Shown: positions 16,354 through 24,211 of the stretch, piece by piece
Layout of the letters: each line of letters begins with the position of its first letter
Position numbering within the stretch: the stretch's first letter is position 1
Assembly: GCA_945787015.1 (NCBI GenBank)
Contig: CALZGM010000024.1
Span: 1-50,900, forward strand
Source of the DNA: an uncultured Roseburia sp.
GTDB lineage: Bacteria > Bacillota > Clostridia > Lachnospirales > Lachnospiraceae
Reading direction: 5' to 3'
DNA: 50,900 bases
Position numbers and translations under genes: made by a program
The notes under the pieces: generated by a model
Databases searched by the model: none
What the model was told of the DNA's origin: nothing
The model's input: only the letters and a program-made list of their open reading frames with translations

Positions 16354-16522
16354 ATATTTAGTGCAGAATTTGAATTGATTCTTTTTCGCTTTCTCGCATG
16401 ATATCTGCGGAACTTATGCCGTCAAGGCCAAGCCAAGTTGCTGTGCAACCTTGACGGCACAAATTCCGCAGATAAAATATAAGAAAGCGAAAAAGAATCA
16501 AATTAAATTCTGTACTAAATAT
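16354..16522. repeat. Palindromic element, type II (ATATTTAGT-ended)
   Basis: The 169 bases are bounded by ATATTTAGTGCAGAATTTGA and the complement of ATATTTAGTACAGAATTT. Arms pair over most of their length: GATTCTTTTTCGCTTTCT with its complement, ATCTGCGGAA with TTCCGCAGAT, and GCCGTCAAGG with CCTTGACGGC, leaving a loop of about 20 bases (16427-16447). The right end lies four bases from the stop codon of the convergent ECF gene, again with TAG next to it. Together with the preceding element and the 32 bases between them (which contain AAGCTT/AAAGCTTT) it fills the whole 516-base gap between two convergent genes. Its terminus recurs at 50491. Confidence 0.85.
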
Positions 16523-16526
16523 CTAT

Positions 16527-17030
16527 TTAATCATTCTTAACAATCTTCTGCAAAATTGGAAGAAGAATCGTAGAAATAATCAATCCTGACAATCCTTGCA
16601 TAAGGTTAGCAGGTACGCTTGCCAATGCAGCGCTTCCGTAAATGAAGAATTCAAAGAACAGATAGCCTAAAGCAACCATAAGGGTAGAGTAAATACCACA
16701 AAGGATGCATTTGACAATGGAGTTATGTAAGTTTTTAGCCAGCTTGTGATAAATGAGACCAACGCCGCCTGCGATGACTGCTTTTACAATCAGCGTGATT
16801 GGTACGTAGATAAAATATCCACCCAGTAAATCTGCAAGCGCAGAGCCGATTCCACCTGCAAGAGCACCATAAACCGGTCCTAAAAGAATGCCGGAAAGTA
16901 CGACAAAGGCATCACCTAAATGTACATAGCCGCCGGTTCCGGGAGTTGGGAGTTTAATAATCATAGTTGCGATACAGCAAAGTGCCATAAATAAGGCAGT
17001 TGTAGTGAGTTTTTTAATATTATTGTTCAT
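16527..17030 (-). CDS. ECF transporter S component
   Basis: A 167-residue substrate-binding membrane subunit for an energy-coupling-factor vitamin transporter. Six hydrophobic segments are visible, with the family text KKLTTTALFMALCCIATMII near the N-terminus and GGYVHLGDAFVVLSGILLGP in the middle (the ECF-ribofla_trS type family). AAAGGA before ATG 17030 decides the start; an upstream in-frame ATG at 17051 lacks a site. No EcfA/EcfT genes are in the window, so it probably shares a common energising module (group II ECF). The substrate is not determined; direct repeats upstream hint at MocR/PdxR-type control and hence vitamin B6, but this is weak. Confidence 0.82.
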   Translation of the reverse strand: MNNNIKKLTTTALFMALCCIATMIIKLPTPGTGGYVHLGDAFVVLSGILLGPVYGALAGGIGSALADLLGGYFIYVPITLIVKAVIAGGVGLIYHKLAKNLHNSIVKCILCGIYSTLMVALGYLFFEFFIYGSAALASVPANLMQGLSGLIISTILLPILQKIVKND

Positions 17031-17102
17031 AATGATTCCTTTCTTTTGCATATTATCAATTTATATTTCGCGTTTTATCATACTCGTTATGTGGATATGT
17101 TA

Positions 17103-17140
17103 AAATAACCAGTTTTAATAAAAATAACCATACCAGTTTA
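17103..17140. promoter_or_regulatory. Direct-repeat operator candidate between the ECF and acetyltransferase genes
   Basis: AAAATAACCA occurs at 17103-17112 and 17122-17131, and ACCAGTTT at 17109-17116 and 17133-17140 (on the minus strand AAACTGGT...TTATTTT twice). Direct rather than inverted repeats next to a vitamin-type ECF gene recall operators of MocR/PdxR or GabR regulators. The regulator is not in the window. Confidence 0.4.
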
Positions 17141-17155
17141 AAGAGAATTGCTCGT

Positions 17156-17184
17156 TGAATTTAATAAAGTAACGTGATACAATA
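17156..17184 (+). promoter_or_regulatory. Promoter for the acetyltransferase-azlCD operon
   Basis: TTGAAT (17156-17161), a 17-base spacer and TACAAT (17179-17184), 28 bases before the start codon of the AAC(3)-fold gene. Confidence 0.55.
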
Positions 17185-17212
17185 CACCTTAGTATAAAAA
17201 CCGGAGGACAAA

Positions 17213-18034
17213 ATGCAGGTATATACAAAGGAAGATTTGAAAAAACAGCTTGAGGAGATGGGAGTATCCGGAAGGGATGCAGTCATGATACATTCTTCTA
17301 TGAAAGCGTTGGGAAATGTAGAAGGCGGTGCAGATACCGTAGTCGATGCTTTTATGGAATATTTTGCAGAGGGACTGCTTATGGTACCAACGCACACTTG
17401 GGCACAGATGAGTACAGAACATTGCGTGTTTGATCCACAGACAGAACCGGCTTGTGTAGGCATCATTCCGAATATTTTTCGAAACCGTGAAGGGGTTGTG
17501 CGCTCGCTGCATCCAACCCATAGCATCGCAGCCTATGGTCCTAAGGCGGCAGAGTATATCAAGGGAGAAGAAAATGCCACAACACCATGTCCGCCGGGTG
17601 GCTGCTGGGATCGTTTGCGAGAAGTGAATGCAAAGATTTTACTGGTTGGGGTAACACATATCAGAAACACGTTTATTCATGCTGTGGAAGAGGTTTTTGA
17701 TGTCCCGGAGCGTTTTACTGCGGAACCTACTGCATTTCAAATCAAAATGTCTGATGGCAGCTTGAAAACTGTAAAAATGTTTCGACACTATAATCGTGTT
17801 TTGGAGCATATTTCAGAGAGTTTTGACAAGATGCAAGAGGGATATTATAGAACCGGTGCGGCAAAAAAAGTGCATTTAGGGGATGCAGAATGCATATTGT
17901 GTGATGCGAACCGATTATTTGAAGTGACAGGTGCTATATTAAAAAGGGAAATTAATTGCTTTATAGATAAAGAAGAGATACCGGAAATATGGTACGAAGA
18001 TTATATTTTGGAACCAATCAAGCTGGAAAGATAG
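17213..18034 (+). CDS. AAC(3)-family N-acetyltransferase
   Basis: A 273-residue protein of the AAC(3)/YokD acetyltransferase fold, which uses acetyl-CoA. Family motifs are VMIHSSMKALG near the N-terminus, LLMVPTHTW, and SLHPTHSIAAYGP with the catalytic His region, followed by PCPPGGCWDRL and LLVGVTHIRNTFIHAVEE. Chromosomal members of this family in gut Firmicutes are widespread and mostly not proven to modify aminoglycosides, so resistance should not be assumed. GGAGGA precedes the ATG. It is followed after 13 bases by a second acetyltransferase, with which it is probably co-transcribed. Confidence 0.85.
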   Translation: MQVYTKEDLKKQLEEMGVSGRDAVMIHSSMKALGNVEGGADTVVDAFMEYFAEGLLMVPTHTWAQMSTEHCVFDPQTEPACVGIIPNIFRNREGVVRSLHPTHSIAAYGPKAAEYIKGEENATTPCPPGGCWDRLREVNAKILLVGVTHIRNTFIHAVEEVFDVPERFTAEPTAFQIKMSDGSLKTVKMFRHYNRVLEHISESFDKMQEGYYRTGAAKKVHLGDAECILCDANRLFEVTGAILKREINCFIDKEEIPEIWYEDYILEPIKLER

Positions 18035-18047
18035 TAGTGAGGAAATC

Positions 18048-18560
18048 ATGGAAATTCGAAAGACCAGACCGGAAGAACTGGAGGAAGTAAAGGAGATTTA
18101 TGCGTATGCAAGAAGGTTTATGGCAGAGCATGGAAATCCGAATCAGTGGAAAAATACGAATCCGCCGGTAGAACGTATCAAACAGGATATTGCGGAGGAA
18201 AAAAGTTATGTCTGTGTAGCAGACAATGAGATTTTAGGAGTCTTTTATTTTGCGATAGAGGATGATCCGACTTATGTAAAGATATACGAGGGAGAATGGA
18301 AAAGTCCCGGGAGGTATGGTGTTGTACACCGCATCGCTTCCGCAGGAAGGGCAAAAGGTGTGGGAAGCTTCTGCATGAATTGGGCTTTTGAGCAATTTCC
18401 TAATATAAAGATTGATACGCATCGCGACAATGTAGTGATGCAAAATATGCTAAAGAAGAATGGCTTTTCCTATTGTGGAATCATTCATTTGGAGAATGGT
18501 GAGGAACGATTGGCATTTCAAAAATTCGGGGAAAGTACAAGTTGGAGTGAGAAAAAATGA
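18048..18560 (+). CDS. GNAT family N-acetyltransferase
   Basis: A 170-residue protein with the GNAT layout: MEIRKTRPEELEEVKEIYAY start, the central strand VCVADNEILGVFYF, and the acetyl-CoA loop VHRIASAGRAKGVGSFCMNW (an RxxGxG/A variant). DTHRDNVVMQNMLKKNGFSY and a beta-bulge region follow. The acceptor substrate is unknown. GAGGAAA precedes the ATG. Its stop overlaps the azlC start (ATGA), so the two are translationally coupled. Confidence 0.88.
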   Translation: MEIRKTRPEELEEVKEIYAYARRFMAEHGNPNQWKNTNPPVERIKQDIAEEKSYVCVADNEILGVFYFAIEDDPTYVKIYEGEWKSPGRYGVVHRIASAGRAKGVGSFCMNWAFEQFPNIKIDTHRDNVVMQNMLKKNGFSYCGIIHLENGEERLAFQKFGESTSWSEKK

Positions 18561-19252
18561 GAGAATCGTTTTTTAGAGGAGTAAAGGCGGGAATCCCGAT
18601 TGGGCTTGGTTACCTGTCTGTATCATTTACATTTGGTATTATGGCGGTGTCTTATGGCTTTCGCTGGTGGCAGGCACTATTGATTTCGATGTTGACGGTT
18701 ACCTCTGCAGGCCAGTTTGCGGGGATTGGAACCATGTTGCATCCGGGACAGTATATAGAGATGCTGATATCGCAGCTGACCATTAACGTGCGTTATTCTT
18801 TTATGTCTATATCCTTGTCTCAGAAGACAGATGAAAAATTTAAAGGAATCTGGCGCTGGCTGTTCGGATTTATGATGACAGATGAAATTTTTGCAGTAGC
18901 AAGTACGGAAAAAGAGGTCAGCCGCTCTTTTTTTGCAGGACTGATGACAACACCATATTTGGGCTGGAGCCTTGGAACGCTGATTGGAGCTTTGCTTGGA
19001 AATGTGCTACCGCATCGCCTGATGAGTGCGTTAAGCCTGGCTATTTACGGAATGTTTGTAGCCATTGTCATGCCGGGTATGAAGGAGAGCAGAGCGGTGG
19101 TTATGGTCGTACTGCTGGCTTTGGGATTAAGCAGCCTGTTTTATTATGTGCCGGCGCTGTCTTTCGTATCAAGCGGTTTGGCAATCAGTATTTGTGCTAT
19201 TCTTGCGGCTTTGGCCGGTGCAGCACTATTTCCGGTAAAGGAGGAGGCATAG
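18557..19252 (+). CDS. azlC: AzlC family branched-chain amino acid exporter subunit
   Basis: A 231-residue integral membrane protein of the AzlC/YgaZ family. It shows FFRGVKAGIPIGLGYLSVSF, the TVTSAGQFAGIG motif, the INVRYSFMSISLSQK segment and several hydrophobic helices to the end. With the small AzlD subunit it exports branched-chain amino acids or related compounds in B. subtilis and E. coli. It starts inside the GNAT stop codon and is followed after one base by azlD. Confidence 0.92.
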   Translation: MRESFFRGVKAGIPIGLGYLSVSFTFGIMAVSYGFRWWQALLISMLTVTSAGQFAGIGTMLHPGQYIEMLISQLTINVRYSFMSISLSQKTDEKFKGIWRWLFGFMMTDEIFAVASTEKEVSRSFFAGLMTTPYLGWSLGTLIGALLGNVLPHRLMSALSLAIYGMFVAIVMPGMKESRAVVMVVLLALGLSSLFYYVPALSFVSSGLAISICAILAALAGAALFPVKEEA

Positions 19253-19253
19253 A

Positions 19254-19571
19254 ATGGAATTAAAAAGCTTTTTCATTTATCTGGCAATTATGGCCGGCTC
19301 TACCTACCTGATACGTGCCATACCGTTTGCGGTGATTCATAAGAAAATTGAAAACCGATTTATAAAATCCTTTTTGCATTACATTCCGTATGCAGTGTTG
19401 ACAGCGATGACGTTCCCGGCAATTTTGTATGCAACGGATTATGTGCTTTCCGCTGCCATTGGTTTTGCGGTGGCGATGCTGTTTGCTTCGAAAGGGAAAA
19501 GCCTTACGACGGTAGCAGCAGCTGCCTGCGTGGCGGTATTTTGCGTAGAAAGTCTGATGGTAATGTTTTAG
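19254..19571 (+). CDS. azlD: AzlD family small subunit of branched-chain amino acid exporter
   Basis: A 105-residue membrane protein with the AzlD/YgaH pattern: YLAIMAGSTYLIRAIPFAVI at the N-terminus, FLHYIPYAVLTAMTFPAILY in the middle, and two further helices. AGGAGG lies just before its ATG, inside the azlC end. Partner of AzlC; last gene of the operon, followed by a terminator. Confidence 0.92.
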   Translation: MELKSFFIYLAIMAGSTYLIRAIPFAVIHKKIENRFIKSFLHYIPYAVLTAMTFPAILYATDYVLSAAIGFAVAMLFASKGKSLTTVAAAACVAVFCVESLMVMF

Positions 19572-19597
19572 AAATGTGTGTGCTGCAGCACACATGA

Positions 19598-19631
19598 AAA
19601 AAGCCTCATATTCATTGATATGGGGCTTTTT
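19598..19631. terminator. Bidirectional terminator between azlD and the ABC exporter
   Basis: AAAAAGCCTCATAT pairs with ATATGGGGCTTTTT (one G-U), with A-tract and T-tract on both sides, between two convergent operons. A separate palindrome GTGTGCTGCAGCACAC lies just before it (19578-19593). Confidence 0.9.
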
Positions 19632-19676
19632 CATGTCGTTTACCTGGGGCTTCAGGTATGCATTTGCCAAGGTTGT

Positions 19677-21599
19677 TTAAGTCTCAGCCAGATTACCGGT
19701 ATATAATTGATAATACTTGCCTTTTTCAGCAATCAATTCATCATGGCTGCCGCGTTCAATGATGTGGCCCTGTTCGAGAACCATGATACAATTACTATTC
19801 TTAACGGTAGATAAGCGGTGGGCGATAACGAAAGTGGTTCGTCCGTGCATTAACTTATCCATACCATCCTGAACAATCTTTTCTGTTCTGGTATCAATGG
19901 AAGAAGTAGCTTCATCCAGAATTAATACCGGTGGGTTTGCGATAGCGGCTCTTGCGATGGCAAGCAGCTGACGTTGTCCCTGGCTAAGATTTGCACCGTT
20001 TCCGGTCAACACGGTATTGTAGCCGTCCGGCAGCTGACGAATGAAGGTATCGGCATTTGCAAGTTTTGCAGCTGCAATGACTTCTTCATCGGTTGCATCT
20101 AATTTACCGTAACGGATATTTTCCATAACAGTCCCGGTAAAGAGGTTGGTATCCTGTAGAACAATACCAAGAGAGCGACGTAAGTCTGCTTTTTTGATTT
20201 TGTTAATATTGATGCCGTCATAGCGAATTTTTCCATCTGCAATATCGTAAAAACGGTTGATCAGGTTGGTAATTGTCGTTTTTCCGGCGCCGGTACTGCC
20301 GACAAAGGCAATTTTTTGACCAGGAGTTGCAAACATATCAATGTTATGCAACACAAGTTTTTCTTCTGTGTAGCCAAAATCAACATCATCAAAGGTTACA
20401 TCACCTTTTAATTCGATATAATCCACAGAACCGTCTGCCTGATGTACATGCTTCCATGCCCAGATGCCGGTACGTCCGATAGTCTCTACGAGTTTATCCC
20501 CATCACGCTTCACATTAACTAAAGTAACATATCCATCGTCGGTTTCCGACCGCTCATCCAATAAAGCAAAGATTCGCTCACAGCCGGCTAAAGCCATAAT
20601 GACGCTATTAAGCTGCTGGCTTAACTGGTTGATTGGCATGTTAAAGCTTTTATTATAGGTTAAAAAACTGGCAAGTTTACCAATCGTAAAACCGCCGATT
20701 TTACTTAAAGCAAGGGTACCGCCGATAGCAGCGGCAACCACATAGCTTAAGTGACCGAGATTGTTATTAATAGGACCTAATATATTGCCAAACTTATTGG
20801 CATTATTGGCACTTTCAAATAGATTCTCGTTTAATTCATTAAACTTCTCAATGCTTTCTTCTTCATGGGTAAAGACCTTAACAACCTTCTGGCCTTCCAT
20901 CATTTCTTCAATGTAACCATTTAAGGCACCCAGAGATTTTTGCTGTGCTACAAAGTACTTGGAGCTTTGTGCACCGACTTTTCCACTGACGAAAATATTT
21001 AAGCCTACCATTGCAACGGTAAGAATCGTAAGAGGAACATTTAACAATAACATCATGGTAAATACGCCAACGATTGTAATGGCACTGTTAATCACCTGAG
21101 GAAGTGCCTGAGATACTAGCTGGCGGAGGGCATCAATATCGTTGGTATAAATGGACATGATGTCACCGTGTGCATGTGTATCGAAATATTTAATCGGAAG
21201 ATTTTCCATGTGTGTAAACAGTTCACCACGCATACGACGCTGGGTTCCCTGAGTAACGGTTACCATCAGACGAGCCTGCACATAGGCTGCGATAATACCG
21301 ACGGCATAGAAGCAGGCAACTCTTCCGATAGCTCTTGCCAATTCTGAAAAATCCGGATTGGCCTGCCTGGTTAATGGAATGATGTAATCATCAATTAAGG
21401 TCTGCATAAATTTAGTTCCCTGTATATTTGCCAATACAGAGAGGAAAATACAAATGACAACGATTACAAGATGAAACGCATAGTATTTTCCGATATAGCG
21501 GAGCAAGCGCATAAAGAGCTTCCCCGGATTTTTTACCTTTGGTTTCGGACCTCTAGGGCCTCTCGGACCCGGTCCGTGCATGGGTTTTTGTCCTGCCAT
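19677..21599 (-). CDS. Heterodimeric ABC exporter, subunit B (fused permease-ATPase)
   Basis: A 640-residue half-transporter. A Gly/Pro-rich N-terminal tail (MHGPGPRGPRGPKPK) is followed by a six-helix transmembrane domain and the ATPase domain with Walker A STGAGKTT, signature LSQGQRQ, canonical Walker B LILDEATSSID and the IAHRLSTV H-loop. The D-Glu after Walker B is intact, so this subunit supplies the competent catalytic base. About 30 residues before the ATPase domain are a family-typical insert (DERSETDDGYVTLVN). It begins inside the stop of the upstream partner (TAATG), consistent with 1:1 expression. Likely a drug, lipid or peptide exporter; substrate unknown. Confidence 0.92.
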   Translation of the reverse strand: MAGQKPMHGPGPRGPRGPKPKVKNPGKLFMRLLRYIGKYYAFHLVIVVICIFLSVLANIQGTKFMQTLIDDYIIPLTRQANPDFSELARAIGRVACFYAVGIIAAYVQARLMVTVTQGTQRRMRGELFTHMENLPIKYFDTHAHGDIMSIYTNDIDALRQLVSQALPQVINSAITIVGVFTMMLLLNVPLTILTVAMVGLNIFVSGKVGAQSSKYFVAQQKSLGALNGYIEEMMEGQKVVKVFTHEEESIEKFNELNENLFESANNANKFGNILGPINNNLGHLSYVVAAAIGGTLALSKIGGFTIGKLASFLTYNKSFNMPINQLSQQLNSVIMALAGCERIFALLDERSETDDGYVTLVNVKRDGDKLVETIGRTGIWAWKHVHQADGSVDYIELKGDVTFDDVDFGYTEEKLVLHNIDMFATPGQKIAFVGSTGAGKTTITNLINRFYDIADGKIRYDGININKIKKADLRRSLGIVLQDTNLFTGTVMENIRYGKLDATDEEVIAAAKLANADTFIRQLPDGYNTVLTGNGANLSQGQRQLLAIARAAIANPPVLILDEATSSIDTRTEKIVQDGMDKLMHGRTTFVIAHRLSTVKNSNCIMVLEQGHIIERGSHDELIAEKGKYYQLYTGNLAET

Positions 21600-23347
21600 T
21601 ATGCCACACCTCCTTCATCAAAATCACCGCTGCCGGAAGTCTGGGCTTCATAGACTTCACGGTAAATAGCATTTGTTTCCAATAATTCTTCGTGGGTACC
21701 AAAGCCGTCTACGACACCGTCATTTAATACGATAATCCGATCCGCATTTTGAACGGAAGAAATACGCTGGGCAATGATAAGCTTTGTCGTATTTGGAATT
21801 TCTTCTGCAAAAGCTTTCCGAATCTTTGCATCGGTAGCAGTATCAACAGCGCTGGTACTGTCATCTAAAATAAGAATTTTTGGCTTCTTAAGAAGCGCTC
21901 TGGCAATACAAAGTCGCTGCTTCTGACCACCGGAAACATTGGCGCCGCCTTGCTCAATATGGGTTTCATAGCCATCAGGGAATCGTTCGATGAATTCGTC
22001 TGCGCAGGCTAATTGACAGGCATGCTGACATTCTTCATCTGTGGCATTCTTATCTCCCCAGCGTAAGTTCTCATAAATGGTACCGGAGAAAAGCACATTC
22101 TTCTGTAATACGACGGATACCTCATTACGGAGTGTATCCATATCATAAGTACGAACGTCTTTGCCACCGACTAAAACACGGCCTTCGTTTACATCATATA
22201 AACGGCTGATTAAGTTCACCAAAGAAGACTTCGAACTTCCGGTTCCGCCAATGATACCAATGGTCTCACCGGAATGAATGGTCAGATTGATGTCATCTAA
22301 TACCGGGCGTTCCGCATGGTCATTGTAACGGAAGGTAACGTGGTCAAAAACGATGCTTCCGTCCGGAATATCGTAATCAGGATGCTCCGGATTTGTGAGG
22401 GTACTTTTTTCATTTAATACTTCACAGATACGTTTCCCGGCAGCAGCACTCATGGTAAGCATAACAAAAATCATGGAGAGCATCATCAGGTTCATTAAGA
22501 TGTTCATACAATAAGTAAGCAAACTCATTAAATTACCGGTGGAAAGATCTCCGGCTACAATCATTTTAGCTCCGAGCCAGCTGATAGCAATAATACATCC
22601 GTAAGAGGCTAACTGCATCAGTGGACCGTTGAAGGCGAGAATTTTTTCTGCCTGCGTGAACATCTGACTGAGGTTGGTATTGGCTTTCCCGAAGCGTTCC
22701 TTTTCATAGTCCTCTCTGACAAATGCTTTTACCACGCGAATGGCGGAAACGTTTTCCTGTATCGATGCATTTAATTCGTCGTATTTTTCGAAGGTTGCAG
22801 AAAAATATCTGTGTGCCCTTGTAATCATAAAACTAAGGAAAAGTCCGAGAATGATGACTGCAACAACATAAACGCTGGCAAGCTTCGGACTGATGTAAAA
22901 TGACATAAATAAAGCACAAATCAGTGAAATCGGTGCACGGAAGCAGATTCGTAAAATCATCTGGTAGGCATTCTGCACGTTGGTAACATCTGTGGTAAGA
23001 CGTGTAATTAAGCCTGCCGTACTGAATTTATCAATGTTAGCAAAGGAAAAGGTCTGAATATTTTCAAACATTGCCTTCCGTAAATTTTTCGCAAAACCGG
23101 TAGAGGCTTCGGCTCCGAAACGACCGCCCATAATTCCGGAAAAAAGCGAGATGCATGCGATAACCAACATGAGACCGCCCATAACAAAGATATGTGACAG
23201 GTTGCCGGCTTCCACACCGTCGTCAATAATTGAGGCCATTAATAAAGGAATCAGCATTTCCATCAATACTTCCAAAATCATAAAGCATGGAGTAATAATG
23301 GAAGGCTTTTTGTACTCTTTTATCTGGCCTGCCAAAGTTTTTAGCAT
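21599..23347 (-). CDS. Heterodimeric ABC exporter, subunit A (degenerate-site half)
   Basis: A 582-residue permease-ATPase. Six membrane helices are followed by Walker A GGTGSSKSS, signature VSGGQKQRL and Walker B ILILDDSTSAVD. The residue after the Walker B Asp is Asp rather than Glu, the usual mark of the inactive site in heterodimeric exporters such as TM287/288 and LmrCD. ATG 23347 is preferred over 23359 because AAAGGA lies at the right distance from it and overlaps the earlier ATG. It is first in the operon, behind a promoter and a MarR-type operator. Confidence 0.92.
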   Translation of the reverse strand: MLKTLAGQIKEYKKPSIITPCFMILEVLMEMLIPLLMASIIDDGVEAGNLSHIFVMGGLMLVIACISLFSGIMGGRFGAEASTGFAKNLRKAMFENIQTFSFANIDKFSTAGLITRLTTDVTNVQNAYQMILRICFRAPISLICALFMSFYISPKLASVYVVAVIILGLFLSFMITRAHRYFSATFEKYDELNASIQENVSAIRVVKAFVREDYEKERFGKANTNLSQMFTQAEKILAFNGPLMQLASYGCIIAISWLGAKMIVAGDLSTGNLMSLLTYCMNILMNLMMLSMIFVMLTMSAAAGKRICEVLNEKSTLTNPEHPDYDIPDGSIVFDHVTFRYNDHAERPVLDDINLTIHSGETIGIIGGTGSSKSSLVNLISRLYDVNEGRVLVGGKDVRTYDMDTLRNEVSVVLQKNVLFSGTIYENLRWGDKNATDEECQHACQLACADEFIERFPDGYETHIEQGGANVSGGQKQRLCIARALLKKPKILILDDSTSAVDTATDAKIRKAFAEEIPNTTKLIIAQRISSVQNADRIIVLNDGVVDGFGTHEELLETNAIYREVYEAQTSGSGDFDEGGVA

Positions 23348-23395
23348 AAATGAAACCATCCTTTCTATTATTATGTATTTTTTACTTGATTTTTG

Positions 23396-23415
23396 ATTGT
23401 TAGTGTGCTAACAAT
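23396..23415. promoter_or_regulatory. MarR operator candidate (perfect 20-bp palindrome)
   Basis: ATTGTTAG-TGTG-CTAACAAT, with perfect eight-base arms. It lies 3-4 bases beyond the -10 of the exporter promoter, so a bound repressor would block initiation, and it is also close to the divergent marR gene. Size and symmetry suit a MarR dimer. Confidence 0.75.
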
Positions 23416-23418
23416 ATA

Positions 23419-23446
23419 ATTATACTTCTATTATACTGAATGTCAA
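23419..23446 (-). promoter_or_regulatory. Promoter of the ABC exporter operon
   Basis: On the minus strand TTGACA (23441-23446), a 16-base spacer and TATAAT (23419-23424), immediately upstream of the operator palindrome. Confidence 0.75.
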
Positions 23447-23497
23447 TTCTAAAATAAGAAAAATTCTATAAACTGCTCTGTTTGAGGTGGGGAAAAC

Positions 23498-23986
23498 ATG
23501 GAAAAAATAGAAAATGTCGGATATAAAATAAGACTTTTACATAATCAATTGCATAAACGGATGGAATATAATAATAAGAGAAGCGAGGCTGAGACCGGTG
23601 ACCTTACAAGGATGCAGAGGTTTACAATTGGTTATTTGCACCGGAATACGGATCGGGAAATTTACCAGAAAGACCTGGAGTCGGAGTTCGCGATTTCCAG
23701 AGCAACAGCATCAAATATGTTAGCTGTCATGGAGCGGAAAGGCCTGATAAAAAGGGAACCTGTGGAGCACGATGCCAGATTAAAAAAGATTGTTTTAACT
23801 GAGCAGGCAAAGCAGATGCATAGGCAGGTGGAAGTAGCCATTAGGGAAACAGAAAGTTTGTTAACAAAGGGAATGAGTGAGGATGACAAACGAAATCTTC
23901 ATCGTTACTTAAACCTGATGATACAAAATCTGGTAGAGGAAGAGGGGTATACCACCACTATATCTTGTGAAAAAGAGAAAAAATAG
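23498..23986 (+). CDS. MarR family transcriptional regulator
   Basis: A 162-residue winged-helix regulator. The recognition region reads YQKDLESEFAISRATASNML followed by MERKGLIKREPVEHDARLKK, the usual MarR helix-turn-helix and wing, with a C-terminal dimerisation helix. GAGGTGGGG precedes its ATG. It is divergent from the ABC exporter and separated by the perfect palindrome described above, the standard arrangement of a ligand-relieved repressor controlling its exporter. Confidence 0.92.
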   Translation: MEKIENVGYKIRLLHNQLHKRMEYNNKRSEAETGDLTRMQRFTIGYLHRNTDREIYQKDLESEFAISRATASNMLAVMERKGLIKREPVEHDARLKKIVLTEQAKQMHRQVEVAIRETESLLTKGMSEDDKRNLHRYLNLMIQNLVEEEGYTTTISCEKEKK

Positions 23987-24039
23987 TATTGGAAAAATTT
24001 AACGATTTCTGCATGAAAAATTTGGTGAAATTGATTAAG

Positions 24040-24075
24040 AGTGGCTTAAACACTGGGTTTGAGCCACTTTTTTTT
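24040..24075 (+). terminator. Terminator of marR
   Basis: A 12-bp stem AGTGGCTTAAAC / GTTTGAGCCACT (one G-U) followed by eight Ts, 54 bases past the marR stop. Confidence 0.9.
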
Positions 24076-24109
24076 CTGATTTTCAAAACACACAATGTAG
24101 TAAAGGGAG

Positions 24110-24137
24110 TTGACAACGGCACAAGATATTGTATACT
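24110..24137 (+). promoter_or_regulatory. Promoter of nrdD
   Basis: TTGACA (24110-24115), a 16-base spacer and TATACT (24132-24137), giving a leader of about 70 bases containing the small hairpin ACGCG/CGCGT. I looked for the NrdR box and did not find a convincing one. Confidence 0.7.
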
Positions 24138-24211
24138 AGATTGTGGACGCGGAAAAAACGCGTGTTTGAAACAGAAGAAAAATGTTTGATTCAAGGATGA
24201 AGGAGAATGGT

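Noticed and set aside
16011-16522. CRISPR array or insertion sequence with transposase
   Set aside because: There are no regularly spaced direct repeats, and no ORF resembling a transposase lies within the elements.
17213-18034. Aminoglycoside resistance gene
   Set aside because: The fold is AAC(3)-like, but chromosomal members in gut Firmicutes are common and mostly of unproven activity; nothing here shows a resistance cassette or mobile context.
23989-24189. 66-codon open frame between marR and nrdD
   Set aside because: It runs straight through the marR terminator stem and T-run and the nrdD promoter; no convincing ribosome binding site.
24076-24211. NrdR box upstream of nrdD
   Set aside because: I looked for the ACACnATATnTnGTGT-type motif and its pair; the sequence ACACACAATGTAG is too distant from it.
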